Positions 33,069 through 42,189 of a DNA stretch of 42,541 nucleotides are shown here, piece by piece. The position numbers were made by a program, and so were the translations under genes. Position 1 is the first letter of the stretch. Each line of letters opens with the position of its first letter. The stretch is taken from positions 1 to 42,541 of the forward strand of contig PVNI01000029.1 of the NCBI GenBank assembly GCA_003001795.1. Direction: 5' to 3'. This DNA is from Actinomadura viridilutea. Lineage in GTDB: Bacteria > Actinomycetota > Actinomycetes > Streptosporangiales > Streptosporangiaceae. The notes below the pieces were generated by a model. It worked only from the letters and a program-made list of their open reading frames with translations. It was not told the DNA's origin and did not search any database.

Positions 33069-35504
33069 GTGAGAACGGTCAAACGCGCGGCCTGGCTGGC
33101 CGTACTGGTGTCCTGCGTCGTTGCGGTCGCGGCGCCCGCGGTGGCGGCGGCGCCCCGGACGCCGAAGGCGGCCCAGGGCTCCCCCGCCCGGCTGCACGCT
33201 CCGGCGGCGGCGCAGAAGGCGTCCGCTGCGGCGCGGGACGCCTCGCGAACGCAGGCTGCCCTCCAGGCGCAGACGCACGCACAAGGCGCGACGCGGGCGC
33301 AGACGCAGCCCGACCCGCACCGGTCGAGCAAGCAGCGGCAGTCCCCCGTGGCGCTCGCGCTGACCAAGGTGACCCCGTCGGCCGTCACCGCGTCCGGCAA
33401 GAACTCCCGCTTCCAGCTGACCGGCACGGTGGAGAACCGTTCGGGGCATGCGATCCCCGGCCTTGCGGTCCGGCTGCGCTACAGCGCCCAGCGCATCACG
33501 AGCCGGGGCGAGCTCGCCCAATGGGCGGCGGCCCCGCCGTCCAGGCTGCCGGGCGTCACCGCGCCGCGCCCGCTGCAGCAGGCGTCCGCTGCGGGCGGAC
33601 GCCAAACCTGGAAGCTGACCGGCAACGCGGCGGCGGTCGGCATGCGGCAGTTCGGCGTGTACCCGGTCGGCGTCGAGATCGTCAACGCCTACCAGCAGGT
33701 CCTCGCCGGCTTCACCACGTTCGTCACCTTCACCGGCAGCGGCCGCGGCCCCCGACCGCTGTCGATCGCCTGGGTGTGGCCGCTCATCGACCGGCAGCAC
33801 CGCGCCAACGACGCCACCTTCCTCGACGACCGGCTCGCCGCCGACCTGGCGCGCGGCCGGCTCCACACGCTCGTCGACGCCGCCGAGGCGACCGCCACCC
33901 CCCTCACCTGGGCGATCGACCCGGCGCTGCTGGACGACGTCCAGGCGATGCGGCAGCCCTACTACGTCAAGCGCCCCGGGGCGGACAAGGGCACCCGCGC
34001 GCCCGCCAACCCCGCCGCCCGGCAGTGGATCGACAAGCTGAAGAAGGCGAGCAAGAACGACCCGTACTTCGTCCTGCCCTACGCCGACCCCGACGCCGTC
34101 GCGCTCGTCCGGTACGGCGGGTCCATGGCGCGGCACCTGGACTACGCGTACAAGAACACCGGCGTGGCGGCCGAGGTCCTCAACCGCGCGCCGTCCATGA
34201 AGGTCGCCTGGCCGCCGTCCGGCATGGCAGGACCGGACACGCTGGACGCGCTGTCCCGGTACGGGCAGCTCGGCACGGACGGCGCGTTCCTGCTGAGCAA
34301 CTCGGCGTTCCAAGAGAACCCGCAGGGCTACACGACCCGCGCCACCACCGCCGTCCAGACCCGGCAGGGCATGCGCCGCGCCGTCACCTACGACGACACG
34401 CTCAACGACATCGTCAGCTCGGGCACCCGGTCGCCGGGCGCGGCGGCGCTGGCCGAGCAGCGCTTCCTCGCCGAGACCGCGATGATCACCGCGGAGGCGC
34501 CGAACATCTCCCGCTCCCTGGTGATCGTCCCCAACCGGCACTGGAACCCCGCGCCCGAGTTCGCCCGCTCGGTGCTCGCCCACACCCAGTCGGCGCCGTG
34601 GCTGCGCACCGTCCCCCTCGAAAAGATCATCAAGGCGACGCCGCAGCCGCGGGTCTTCAACGGGTACCCCGACGCCTACGAGCAGTACGAGCTCGGCACC
34701 ACCTACCTGGAGCAGGTGCGCCGCATCGCCCGGAACGCCTCCCTGTTCTCCCAGGTGACGACCGAGCCGGTGCGGATCGACTACACCCGGGCCGTGCTGC
34801 GCATGGAGTCGGCCGCCTGGCGCGGCCACGGCAAGCGCGCGCGGGCGGCGCGCGAGGAGCTCGCGCGCGAGCTGGACGCCCACATGGCCGCGGTGAAGGT
34901 CATCCCGTCCCAGAACGCCCTGGCGGGAAGCTCGGGCCGGATCCTGGTCAGCGTCGCCAACGACCTGCCCGACCAGAACGTCAAGGTCCGCCTCGACGTG
35001 ATGTCGGAGAACAGCGCCAAGCTGCAGATCGGCCGGTTCGCCGCCGAGGACCTGGTGCTGGAGCTCGGCCCCGGGGAGAAGGTCAGCCGCAAGATCCCCG
35101 TGCAGGCCGCCGGCAACGGCAACTTCCGGGTCCGGCTGCGCCTGATCACCGACCAGGGCAGGGTGTTCGGCGAGGACAAGATCATCACGGTGCGCACCAC
35201 GGGATACGGACGGCTCGCCCTGCTCATCACCGGCAGCTCGCTTGCCGTACTCTTCGTGGGCGTCGGAGTGCGGGCCATGCGAGCAAGGCGCCGCCGGAAA
35301 GCGGAGGCAGCCGGTGACGGGTCGACAGGAGTGGAACCAGCGGCGACCGGAGTCGTGGCCTCCGGCGACCCGGGATCCCCAGGAGCCGGAGACGCCGCGG
35401 CCCCCGGAGCCGGGCGTCCCGGGGCGGGAGCCGGGACCGCAGCCCTTTCCTCCGGAGACGGCCAGCTCACCGACGGCCGCTCAGGGTTGGGGGACGAACC
35501 CTGA
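33069..35504 (+). CDS. DUF6049 family membrane-anchored exported protein
   Basis: An 811-residue protein homologous in place and layout to Rv3909 of M. tuberculosis. Residues 1-28 are a signal peptide (RTVKRAAWLAVLVSCVVAVA). An Ala/Gln/Arg-rich linker follows to about 95. A large extracytoplasmic region (about 96-710) includes IAWVWPLIDRQHRANDATFL and RNASLFSQVTTEPVRIDYTR. One membrane helix (about 713-735) and a basic stop (RARRRRK) precede a 70-residue cytoplasmic tail. The last 63 codons are overlapped by the start of murJ in another frame. Function is unknown; constant linkage to murJ suggests a role in lipid II export or its control. Start is GTG at 33069. Confidence 0.9.
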   Translation: MRTVKRAAWLAVLVSCVVAVAAPAVAAAPRTPKAAQGSPARLHAPAAAQKASAAARDASRTQAALQAQTHAQGATRAQTQPDPHRSSKQRQSPVALALTKVTPSAVTASGKNSRFQLTGTVENRSGHAIPGLAVRLRYSAQRITSRGELAQWAAAPPSRLPGVTAPRPLQQASAAGGRQTWKLTGNAAAVGMRQFGVYPVGVEIVNAYQQVLAGFTTFVTFTGSGRGPRPLSIAWVWPLIDRQHRANDATFLDDRLAADLARGRLHTLVDAAEATATPLTWAIDPALLDDVQAMRQPYYVKRPGADKGTRAPANPAARQWIDKLKKASKNDPYFVLPYADPDAVALVRYGGSMARHLDYAYKNTGVAAEVLNRAPSMKVAWPPSGMAGPDTLDALSRYGQLGTDGAFLLSNSAFQENPQGYTTRATTAVQTRQGMRRAVTYDDTLNDIVSSGTRSPGAAALAEQRFLAETAMITAEAPNISRSLVIVPNRHWNPAPEFARSVLAHTQSAPWLRTVPLEKIIKATPQPRVFNGYPDAYEQYELGTTYLEQVRRIARNASLFSQVTTEPVRIDYTRAVLRMESAAWRGHGKRARAAREELARELDAHMAAVKVIPSQNALAGSSGRILVSVANDLPDQNVKVRLDVMSENSAKLQIGRFAAEDLVLELGPGEKVSRKIPVQAAGNGNFRVRLRLITDQGRVFGEDKIITVRTTGYGRLALLITGSSLAVLFVGVGVRAMRARRRRKAEAAGDGSTGVEPAATGVVASGDPGSPGAGDAAAPGAGRPGAGAGTAALSSGDGQLTDGRSGLGDEP

Positions 35505-38127
35505 CCCCCGCGCGGCCGCGGCGCCCCCGTCCGGCACCGGACCGCAGGCTGCGGCCGGACCCGCCTCCCCGCCTCCCGGCGGCCCGCACGGGCCCGGTCG
35601 GTACGGCCGCATGCCCCAAGGCCCGGTCCCGGCCGGACGGCACGACCAGCCGCAGCCGCCGGCGTCCCCGCCGCCCGGCGGTGCTTCACCGCGGGGCGGC
35701 CCACCCGCGTTCCCCGCAGGCCCTACTCCTTCTGCAGTGACGACGTCTCCCATGGGCTTCCCGCCGATTCCCCCGTCAGCGGGCCGGTCCCGCCCGCCCG
35801 CGCACGACGGCTCGTCCGTCCCGGAGGTCTCGACGCCGAGCGCCTCAGGGGTCGGTCCGTCGCCGTCCGGCGCGTCGGCCGGGTCCTCCCCCGGGGCGGG
35901 CTTCTCCGCGCCGGGCGGCCCGTCCAACACCGCGCCCCCCGTGGGACCGAGCTCTCCCGCCCCCGGGGGCCATGTGCCAGGCGCGGCGCAGCCCTACCCG
36001 GGTGGCGTCGCCCAAGGGCAGCCAATGCCGGGGGCGGCGAATAGCGGCAACGAAGCCGGGCCTTCGCCGCGAGGAACCTGGGCGGCCGCCGGGCCGCAGC
36101 CGTCCCCGCACGGTCAGCCCGGTGCGGGACGTCCCAATCCGCCCATGACGAACGTCCCCGGAGGAACACCCGCGATGCCGTCCCCGACTTCTGGGCAGGC
36201 CCCAGGTCCTGGGTGGGACGGCCCTCCGGGGAGCGGAGGCTTCCAGCCGGGCAGGCCGATGGACGTCGGCTCCGGAGAACCGAATCCCGGCGGTTTCAGT
36301 CCCAGTGGCATGAACCCGTCAGCACCGATGCCCTCAGCCTCGGGCCGACCGGGGCCGCAGCCCGCCGTCCCGCCGCACGCGGCCGCGGCCGACGCCGGCC
36401 CCGTCCCGGGCGGCCCGGGGCCGACCGCCCCGGGCCCGGCGGAACCCGTCCCCGCCGAGACGACCCGGGTGGACGCGCCGGAGCCGCCGTCCGGCAAGGG
36501 GGGCGGAGGTCTGCTGAAGTCCAGCGCGATCATGGCGCTGGGGACGCTGGCGTCCCGGATCACCGGCTTCCTGCGCACCGCCGTGATCGTCGCGGCGCTC
36601 GGCACCGGCCTGCTCGCCAACGCCTACAACACCGCCAACACCATCCCCAACCAGGTCTACGACCTGCTGCTCGGCGGCATCCTCACCAGCGTCATCGTCC
36701 CGCTGCTGGTGCGCGCCAAGGAACGCGACCGCGTCCACGGCGAGCAGTACGAGCAGCGCATGTTCACCCTCGCGGTGATCGGCCTGGGCGTGCTGACCGT
36801 GGTGTCGGTGCTGATGGCGCCGCTGTTCATCGACGTCCTCGCCGGCAGCTACAAGGGCGACCAGCGGCGGATCGCGATCCTGTTCGCCCAGTTCTTCCTG
36901 CCGCAGATCTTCTTCTACGGGGTGGGCGCGTTCGCCGGGGCGATCCTCAACACCCGGGGCAGCTTCGGCGCGCCCATGTGGGCCCCGGTGCTCAACAACA
37001 TCGTCGTGATCGCGGTCGGCGGCGCGTTCCTGGCGATCTCCTCGGGCCGGGTCGACCCGTCCAGCATCTCCGACACCCAGTTCATGCTGCTCGCCGTCGG
37101 CACCACCGGCGGCATCGTCCTGCAGACGGTGGCGCTGTGGCCGTCGCTGCGCAAGGTCGGCTTCCGCTGGCGGCCCCGCCTGGACTTCAAGCGCGGCGAG
37201 ATCGGCCAGGTCGCCCGCATGGCCGGGTGGACGCTGATGTACGTCGTCGCCACCCAGATCGCGCTCGGCGTGGTGACCGCCCTGGCCAACCGCGCCGGCG
37301 ACCGCGGCGTCGCCGAGGGACTCGGCGAGGGCTACGGCTACACCCCCTACTTCAACGCCTACCAGCTGTTCCAGCTCCCGTACGCGATCGTCGGCGTCTC
37401 GGTGATCACGGCGCTGCTGCCCCGGATGAGCCGGTTCGCCGCCGAGGGCAAGCACGCGGACGTGCGCGCCGCGTTCGCGAGCGGCCTGCGGCTCTCCTCA
37501 GTGATCATCCTGCCCGCGGCGGCGCTGATGCTGGTGCTCGGACCGGAGATCACCACCGTGCTGTTCGCCCACGGCAACACCTCCGACGCCGACGCGCTCG
37601 TCATCGCCCGGGTCATGCAGATGTTCGCGATCGCGCTGGTGCCGTTCTCGGTGTACCAGCTCATGATGCGGGTCTTCTACGCGATGCAGGACACGCGCAC
37701 GCCCGCGTTCATCTGCCTCGCCGTCGTCTCCACCAACATCTGCATGGCGCTGACCATGTACAGCGTCCTGCCCACCGACAAGATCGTCGTCGGCATCGCG
37801 GGCGGCTTCGCGCTCGCCCAGGTCACCGGCACCCTGATCAGCTGGCTGGTGCTGCGGCGGCGGCTCGGCGGCATGGACGGGCGCCGCATCGCCGGCGCCC
37901 ACCTCAAGCTGATCGTCGCGCTGTGGCCGCTGCTCGGGTTCGCCTACGCCGCGCGCACCATCACCGAGGCCGCGCTCGGCACCGGCCTGGTCCCCGGCCT
38001 GATCGCCCTGGTCGCCGGCAGCGCCGGAGGCGGCCTGCTGTACCTGGTGTTCGCGCGGCTCCTGCGCGTCGACGAGGTCCAGACGATGACCAGCATGATC
38101 ACCAGCCGCCTCCCCGGCCGCGGCTGA
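35314..38127 (+). CDS. murJ: Lipid II flippase MurJ with long disordered N-terminus
   Basis: Flips lipid-linked peptidoglycan precursor across the membrane (MviN in mycobacteria). Of 937 residues, the first 395 or so are Pro/Gly/Ala/Ser-rich and presumably disordered in the cytoplasm. The core follows (SSAIMALGTLASRITGFLRT; NTIPNQVYDLLLGGILTSVI; FLPQIFFYGVGAFAGAILNT; VFYAMQDTRTPAF), with about 14 membrane helices. I chose GTG at 35314, six bases after GGAGG; it makes murJ overlap the DUF6049 gene by 191 bases in a different frame. A frame-compatible start at 35242 lacks this ribosome site. Mycobacterial MviN carries a C-terminal pseudokinase; here that domain is a separate gene just downstream. 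Confidence 0.93.
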   Translation: MTGRQEWNQRRPESWPPATRDPQEPETPRPPEPGVPGREPGPQPFPPETASSPTAAQGWGTNPDPRAAAAPPSGTGPQAAAGPASPPPGGPHGPGRYGRMPQGPVPAGRHDQPQPPASPPPGGASPRGGPPAFPAGPTPSAVTTSPMGFPPIPPSAGRSRPPAHDGSSVPEVSTPSASGVGPSPSGASAGSSPGAGFSAPGGPSNTAPPVGPSSPAPGGHVPGAAQPYPGGVAQGQPMPGAANSGNEAGPSPRGTWAAAGPQPSPHGQPGAGRPNPPMTNVPGGTPAMPSPTSGQAPGPGWDGPPGSGGFQPGRPMDVGSGEPNPGGFSPSGMNPSAPMPSASGRPGPQPAVPPHAAAADAGPVPGGPGPTAPGPAEPVPAETTRVDAPEPPSGKGGGGLLKSSAIMALGTLASRITGFLRTAVIVAALGTGLLANAYNTANTIPNQVYDLLLGGILTSVIVPLLVRAKERDRVHGEQYEQRMFTLAVIGLGVLTVVSVLMAPLFIDVLAGSYKGDQRRIAILFAQFFLPQIFFYGVGAFAGAILNTRGSFGAPMWAPVLNNIVVIAVGGAFLAISSGRVDPSSISDTQFMLLAVGTTGGIVLQTVALWPSLRKVGFRWRPRLDFKRGEIGQVARMAGWTLMYVVATQIALGVVTALANRAGDRGVAEGLGEGYGYTPYFNAYQLFQLPYAIVGVSVITALLPRMSRFAAEGKHADVRAAFASGLRLSSVIILPAAALMLVLGPEITTVLFAHGNTSDADALVIARVMQMFAIALVPFSVYQLMMRVFYAMQDTRTPAFICLAVVSTNICMALTMYSVLPTDKIVVGIAGGFALAQVTGTLISWLVLRRRLGGMDGRRIAGAHLKLIVALWPLLGFAYAARTITEAALGTGLVPGLIALVAGSAGGGLLYLVFARLLRVDEVQTMTSMITSRLPGRG

Positions 38128-38184
38128 CCCCCGCCACGTCGAACGCCCCCTGACCGTGGGACGGGCAGGCTCTCGGCCGGTTCC

Positions 38185-38211
38185 GGTGCAGCCTGAGGAC
38201 CAGGCTGCACC
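38185..38211 (+). terminator. Terminator after murJ
   Basis: GGTGCAGCCT and AGGCTGCACC form a perfect 10-bp stem with a 7-base loop, about 57 bases past the stop. Confidence 0.7.
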
Positions 38212-38710
38212 GCGGTGTGCTTGAGCTCGCCGCCGACGTCCGAGATCATGTCGTTCCTCGGCTCCCGTCCGCCTGGGGCCGAGCACACCGAGATCGGCAA
38301 CCGTCCCACGCCGCCGGCCGGGCGGGTTCGTCCACTCGCGACGGCGCGCGCTGGAAGGACTTCGTCAGGGGCCAGGGGACGGCCATGCGGGCGCGCGGTA
38401 GCCGGGCGGTGACGCCGGTAAGAGAAGTTTTCGCAGGCCAGGCGAACTTGGCGGGTCGGATGACACTTCTCGGGCCCGGGTGATATATGTCGCTCCGGGT
38501 CAGCTCACAACCCAGGAATAGATCACAGGTATAGCGTGGCAAAGTACACGGCACGCGCGCCGATAACGCCGTCGCTGATCTGTGTTACCACTACCATGGT
38601 GGAGACTACGGCTTGCGGGGCGACACCCTGGGGAACGCAAAGAGGAGGGTCGGAGGCGTAAGCTGCCACGCCACGAACATGGATTGTGACCACCAGCGCA
38701 GGACGTTGCC
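38212..38710. other. Upstream region of the pseudokinase gene
   Basis: About 500 bases with no gene. The part from 38400 is AT-richer and contains TATATG (38483), TATAGC (38532) and TAAGCT (38659) as possible -10 boxes and a CCAC/GTGG hairpin around 38590. I looked for a c-di-AMP (ydaO) riboswitch and an ECF promoter (GGAAC with CGTC) and found neither with correct spacing. Confidence 0.45.
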
Positions 38711-40336
38711 GTGAGCACGTCAGTCATCGAGCCCGGAACCCGTCTGGCCGGCCGCTACCGGCTGGAGGAGCGCATCACTGACTCGGGCGGGTCCGCACAG
38801 TGGAAGGCCATCGACGAGATCCTGGCGCGAGCCGTGGCCGTCCGGACCTTCGACCCCGAGTTCCCGCGCGTCGCCGAGGTGGTCACGTCCGCCCGCGCCG
38901 CCGCCCGGCTCACCGACCCCCGGCTGACCCAGGTGTTCGACGCCGACGACAGCGGCAAGAGCGCCTACGTCGTCAGCGAGTGGGTCTCCGGCGAGACGCT
39001 GGAGGACATGCTCGCCAAGGCGCCGCTCGAGCCCGGACGGGCCGCGACGCTGCTGTACGAGGCGTCCGAGGCGATCGCCGCCGCGCACGCCGCCGGGTTG
39101 GCGCATCTGTGCCTGTCCCCCCGTGACCTGGTGTGGACGACCGGCGGAACCGTCAAGCTGCTCGGCGTGGCCACCGCGGCCGCGCTCGCCGACGTCCGCT
39201 CCCCCGATCCGGCGCGCGAGGACGTCCGCGGGCTCGGCTGCCTGCTGTACGCGGCGCTGACCGCGCGCTGGCCCGGCGCGCCCGAGCTGTCGTCGCTGCC
39301 CGCCGCGCCGACGGCGGACGGCGCGGTGCTGCCGCCGCGGCAGGTGCAGGCGGGCATCTCGCACGCCGTCGACGCCATCGTGTGCCGCGCCCTGGGCTTG
39401 GAGACGACGGCCCAGGAGCCCCTCGCCACCCCCGCCGACTTCGCCAAGGCCATGCGCGGCGTGCCCCGCACGCCGCTGCCGCTGTTCGCCGGCCTCGGAG
39501 GCGTCCACTCCGCGGCCCCGTCCGCGCCGTCCCGCCCGTCGCCGTCGACGGCCCCGCGGGCCGCCCGGCCGACCGCTGCCCCGCCGCGTCGCAACGCGGC
39601 CCCGCCGCAGCGCCGCACCCCCGGCGCCGCGCCCTCACCCCGCGCGGCCCGACCGCGGCAGAACTCCGCCCCGCCGACGGCCCCGGTCGGCGGCCCGCAG
39701 ACGACGTCCGGGTCGCGCAGTCCGCTGAACCGCGCCCTGCTGGGCGTCGCCGCGGCCGCGGCCACCGTGATCGTCGGGATGAGCGCGTGGGCCATCGGCA
39801 ACGCCGGCGACTCGCCCGACGGCGGCACCCGCAACGCCGGGGTGACCGATCCCGGCCGCGGCCACGCGAGCGCGTCCCCGTCACCGTCCGCGACCAGGCT
39901 GACCCCCCAGGGCGCCGACGGCATGGAGGACCCCAAGCGCGGCAGTCACGACTCGCACATCAACAAGAACCCGGAGGCGGTGCTGGACGGCAAGCCCAGC
40001 ACCCAGTGGGAGACCCAGACCTACACGTCCAGCAACTTCGGCAACCTGTCCAACGGCTTCGGCGTGGTCCTCGACATGGGCCGCCCCGTCAAGGTCGATC
40101 ATGTGGTGGTCGACGCGCCCGTGAGCAGCTCCGTCCCCCTCCAGCTGCGCGTCGGGGACGCCAAGAGCCTCAGCGCCCTGCACGTCGTCGGGCAGCAGGA
40201 GGGCAGCGGGCAGTTCACCATCAAGGCCACCCAGGAGGCCCGCGGCCGGTACGTCATGGTCTGGTTCACCACCCCCGTGCCGCCCGGGTTCAAGGCCAAG
40301 CTCAACGACGTCGCCGTCTACGGCACCGCCGGCTGA
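38711..40336 (+). CDS. Transmembrane pseudokinase with lectin-like outer domain
   Basis: A 541-residue protein. Residues about 10-260 have a Ser/Thr-kinase fold, but the ATP-binding Lys is Arg (VAVR45), the HRD triad reads HLC (132-134) and no DFG is present (LLGVA). It should not phosphorylate. A Pro/Ala/Arg-rich linker (about 262-335) leads to one membrane helix (about 340-362). The outer part (about 400-541) resembles discoidin/F5-8C domains: VLDGKPSTQWETQTY, then VVLDMGRPVKVDHVVV. In M. tuberculosis a similar pseudokinase forms the C-terminus of MviN and recruits FhaA after PknB phosphorylation. Here it is a separate gene 583 bases downstream of murJ, so it may link wall-precursor export to an extracellular glycan signal. 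Start GTG at 38711. Confidence 0.9.
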   Translation: MSTSVIEPGTRLAGRYRLEERITDSGGSAQWKAIDEILARAVAVRTFDPEFPRVAEVVTSARAAARLTDPRLTQVFDADDSGKSAYVVSEWVSGETLEDMLAKAPLEPGRAATLLYEASEAIAAAHAAGLAHLCLSPRDLVWTTGGTVKLLGVATAAALADVRSPDPAREDVRGLGCLLYAALTARWPGAPELSSLPAAPTADGAVLPPRQVQAGISHAVDAIVCRALGLETTAQEPLATPADFAKAMRGVPRTPLPLFAGLGGVHSAAPSAPSRPSPSTAPRAARPTAAPPRRNAAPPQRRTPGAAPSPRAARPRQNSAPPTAPVGGPQTTSGSRSPLNRALLGVAAAAATVIVGMSAWAIGNAGDSPDGGTRNAGVTDPGRGHASASPSPSATRLTPQGADGMEDPKRGSHDSHINKNPEAVLDGKPSTQWETQTYTSSNFGNLSNGFGVVLDMGRPVKVDHVVVDAPVSSSVPLQLRVGDAKSLSALHVVGQQEGSGQFTIKATQEARGRYVMVWFTTPVPPGFKAKLNDVAVYGTAG

Positions 40337-40470
40337 CCCCGTCCCGGCCGGATCGCCCGCACCGAATATGACCGCGTGGTCGACTGCGGGCGGTGATGGT
40401 TCGGCGGAACACAACGGGCCGACACCGCATGACCGTCGTTACGGTCCGCGTAGTCAAGATCGAACGAGCT

Positions 40471-40500
40471 GTGACGAGTGACTGTGCCAGTCGGTATCGT
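40471..40500 (+). promoter_or_regulatory. Candidate sigM promoter with internal dyad
   Basis: GTGACG (40471-40476), an 18-base spacer and TATCGT (40495-40500). The spacer contains a perfect inverted repeat GACTG-TGC-CAGTC (40480-40492), a plausible regulator site. It lies about 120 bases upstream of the sigM ATG. Confidence 0.45.
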
Positions 40501-40617
40501 GCCTCTGAGCAGATTGTCCCCTCCCCCCAGGATTTTCGTGGTGTCGACCCGAGTTGGCAGGATCGATCGCAGTTATCGGACGCGGATCGGTGGTGCCGCG
40601 AGAGAAAGCAGGCGCTC

Positions 40618-41238
40618 ATGGCGTCGGTGAGCATGAGCGTTGACGAGGTACCGGACAAGGAACTGCTCGCACGGCACGTCAAAGGCGACCCGCACGCGTT
40701 CTCCGCATTGGTGAACCGGCACCGCGACCGGATGTGGGCCGTCGCCATGCGCACCTTGGGCGACCCGGAGGAGGCGGCGGACGCGCTGCAGGACGCCTGC
40801 CTGTCCGCCTTCCGCGCGGCGGCCCGCTTCCGCGGCGACGCCGCCGTCACCACCTGGCTGCACCGCATCGTCGTCAACGCCTGCCTCGACCGCGTGCGCC
40901 GCAAGTCCGTGCGTCCGGCCACGCCCATGGGCGACGACGCCACCTTCGACGCGGTGGCGCCCAAGATGCCGGACCCGACCGACGCGCACGGCGTGTCGCT
41001 GGACGTGCAGTCCGCCCTGGCGCAGCTGCCGTTCGAACAGCGGGCGGCGCTGGTGCTCGTCGACATGATGGGCTACTCGGTCGACGACGCCGCCCAGGTC
41101 ATGCAGGTGCCGCCGGGCACCATCAAGAGCCGCTGCGCGCGCGGACGGGCACGCCTCGCTCCGTTGCTCGCGCACCACAGGAACCGTCAGGGCCGCAAGA
41201 ACGTCGGAGGTGTGGAAGGAGGTGGCATGCCCAGATGA
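40618..41238 (+). CDS. sigM: ECF-family RNA polymerase sigma factor
   Basis: A 206-residue sigma factor, two-domain ECF type. Sigma-2 region (about 21-90): FSALVNRHRDRMWAVAMRTL, EEAADALQDACLSAFRAAAR, and VTTWLHRIVVNACLDRVRRK. Sigma-4 region (about 135-190): LPFEQRAALVLVDMMGYSVD, then QVPPGTIKSRCARGRARLAP. The name follows the conserved place after mviN (Rv3911 in mycobacteria). The start ATG at 40618 precedes MASVSMSVDEVPDKELL; an ATG five codons later also fits. The anti-sigma gene overlaps its stop by four bases (ATGA), so they are translationally coupled. I could not find an ECF-type promoter upstream, so autoregulation is not evident. Confidence 0.93.
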   Translation: MASVSMSVDEVPDKELLARHVKGDPHAFSALVNRHRDRMWAVAMRTLGDPEEAADALQDACLSAFRAAARFRGDAAVTTWLHRIVVNACLDRVRRKSVRPATPMGDDATFDAVAPKMPDPTDAHGVSLDVQSALAQLPFEQRAALVLVDMMGYSVDDAAQVMQVPPGTIKSRCARGRARLAPLLAHHRNRQGRKNVGGVEGGGMPR

Positions 41239-42035
41239 ACCCCGCCCACCTTGACTACGAAACCCTGGCCGACCTGGCCGAGGGGCTTCTCGACGACGAC
41301 CAGGCCGCCTCCGCTACCGCGCACCTCGACACCTGTGCCGAATGCCGGGAACGCTCGGAAGAGCTGTCCGACGTGTCCCGGATCCTGGCGGAGGCACCTG
41401 TACCGGCCATGCCCGCCGACCTGGCCTCGCGCATCGACTCGGCCCTCGCCGCGGAGTCGATGCACAACGCGGCCGTGGTGAGCCTGGAACAGCGGCGCCG
41501 CAGGCGGCATTGGCAGATATTGTCGGCGGCCGCCGCGGCGGCGGTCGTCATCGGCGGCGGCGGAACAGTCGGATATCAGCTGCTCGGCGGCTCCTCGGAG
41601 GGAGGCCACACCACCGCGGCGAGCACCCCGGTGCAGGACGCCCCCGACCGAAGGCCGCATTCCCCTGGTCAGAACACGCCCGGCGCCGCACCGTCGCCGA
41701 ACGCGACGCAAGGGCCTCGATATACCGTCCTGCGCAGCGGCACGGATTACCGCGCGGGGACGCTCGCCCGGCAGATCACGGGGCTGGCAGGCGACGGGGG
41801 CCGCCAGCTCACGCTCTCCGGAGGCGACACCGCCGACAAGCTCGCCGGATGCGTGGACCGGATCGCCCAAGGCAAGATCCCCAAGGTGGTGGACGTGGCG
41901 TCCTACGAGGGCTCACCGGCAACGGTGATCGCCTTGCCCACAGAAAGATCCGGTGGCCTGGACGTATGGGTAGTGGGACCGGGATGTTCGTCCAGCCATA
42001 CGGATCTCATCAAACACGAAAAAATAGAGCGCTGA
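41235..42035 (+). CDS. Transmembrane zinc-binding anti-sigma factor
   Basis: A 266-residue protein. The N-terminal zinc-binding anti-sigma motif is H30-x3-C34-x2-C37 (TAHLDTCAECRE), within a helical domain (about 1-70) expected to hold SigM. After a basic stretch (QRRRRR) comes one membrane helix (about 93-117) and an extracytoplasmic domain of about 145 residues, with a Pro/Ser-rich linker and a folded part (LARQITGLAGDGGRQLTLSG; GLDVWVVGPGCS). It corresponds in place to Rv3912. Release of SigM would follow cleavage or redox change of the zinc site. The ATG shares bases with the sigM stop. A hairpin with T-run follows. Confidence 0.93.
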   Translation: MNPAHLDYETLADLAEGLLDDDQAASATAHLDTCAECRERSEELSDVSRILAEAPVPAMPADLASRIDSALAAESMHNAAVVSLEQRRRRRHWQILSAAAAAAVVIGGGGTVGYQLLGGSSEGGHTTAASTPVQDAPDRRPHSPGQNTPGAAPSPNATQGPRYTVLRSGTDYRAGTLARQITGLAGDGGRQLTLSGGDTADKLAGCVDRIAQGKIPKVVDVASYEGSPATVIALPTERSGGLDVWVVGPGCSSSHTDLIKHEKIER

Positions 42036-42042
42036 CGACGGG

Positions 42043-42069
42043 GGCCGACCACGATGGGTCGGCCGTTTT
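42043..42069 (+). terminator. Intrinsic terminator after the anti-sigma gene
   Basis: GGCCGACC and GGTCGGCC form an 8-bp stem with a 6-base loop followed by GTTTT: the only hairpin in the window with a classical T-run. Confidence 0.85.
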
Positions 42070-42140
42070 GGGTTTACGCCCAATTGGACGACGGCGGCGC
42101 GCCGACGCGGCGCCTCGGCGGCCCATCGCCCCCCTGGGCC

Positions 42141-42189
42141 GCCACAGTCCACCTGTGGCATCGGCTTACGGCCGCACCTCGCGGCCGTA
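42141..42189. terminator. Pair of adjacent hairpins
   Basis: GCCACAG-TCCAC-CTGTGGC (42141-42159, 7 bp) and TACGGCCGC-ACCTC-GCGGCCGTA (42167-42189, 9 bp). They may end the minus-strand gene entering from the right edge. Confidence 0.45.

Noticed and set aside
38631..38660. ECF-type promoter (GGAAC...CGTA)
   Set aside because: Spacer is 20 bases, not the 16-17 expected, and the -10 element lacks the CGTC form.
38400..38710. c-di-AMP (ydaO) riboswitch before the pseudokinase gene
   Set aside because: A GCTGATCTG and a GGGGAAC motif are present but the rest of the conserved core and its order do not match.
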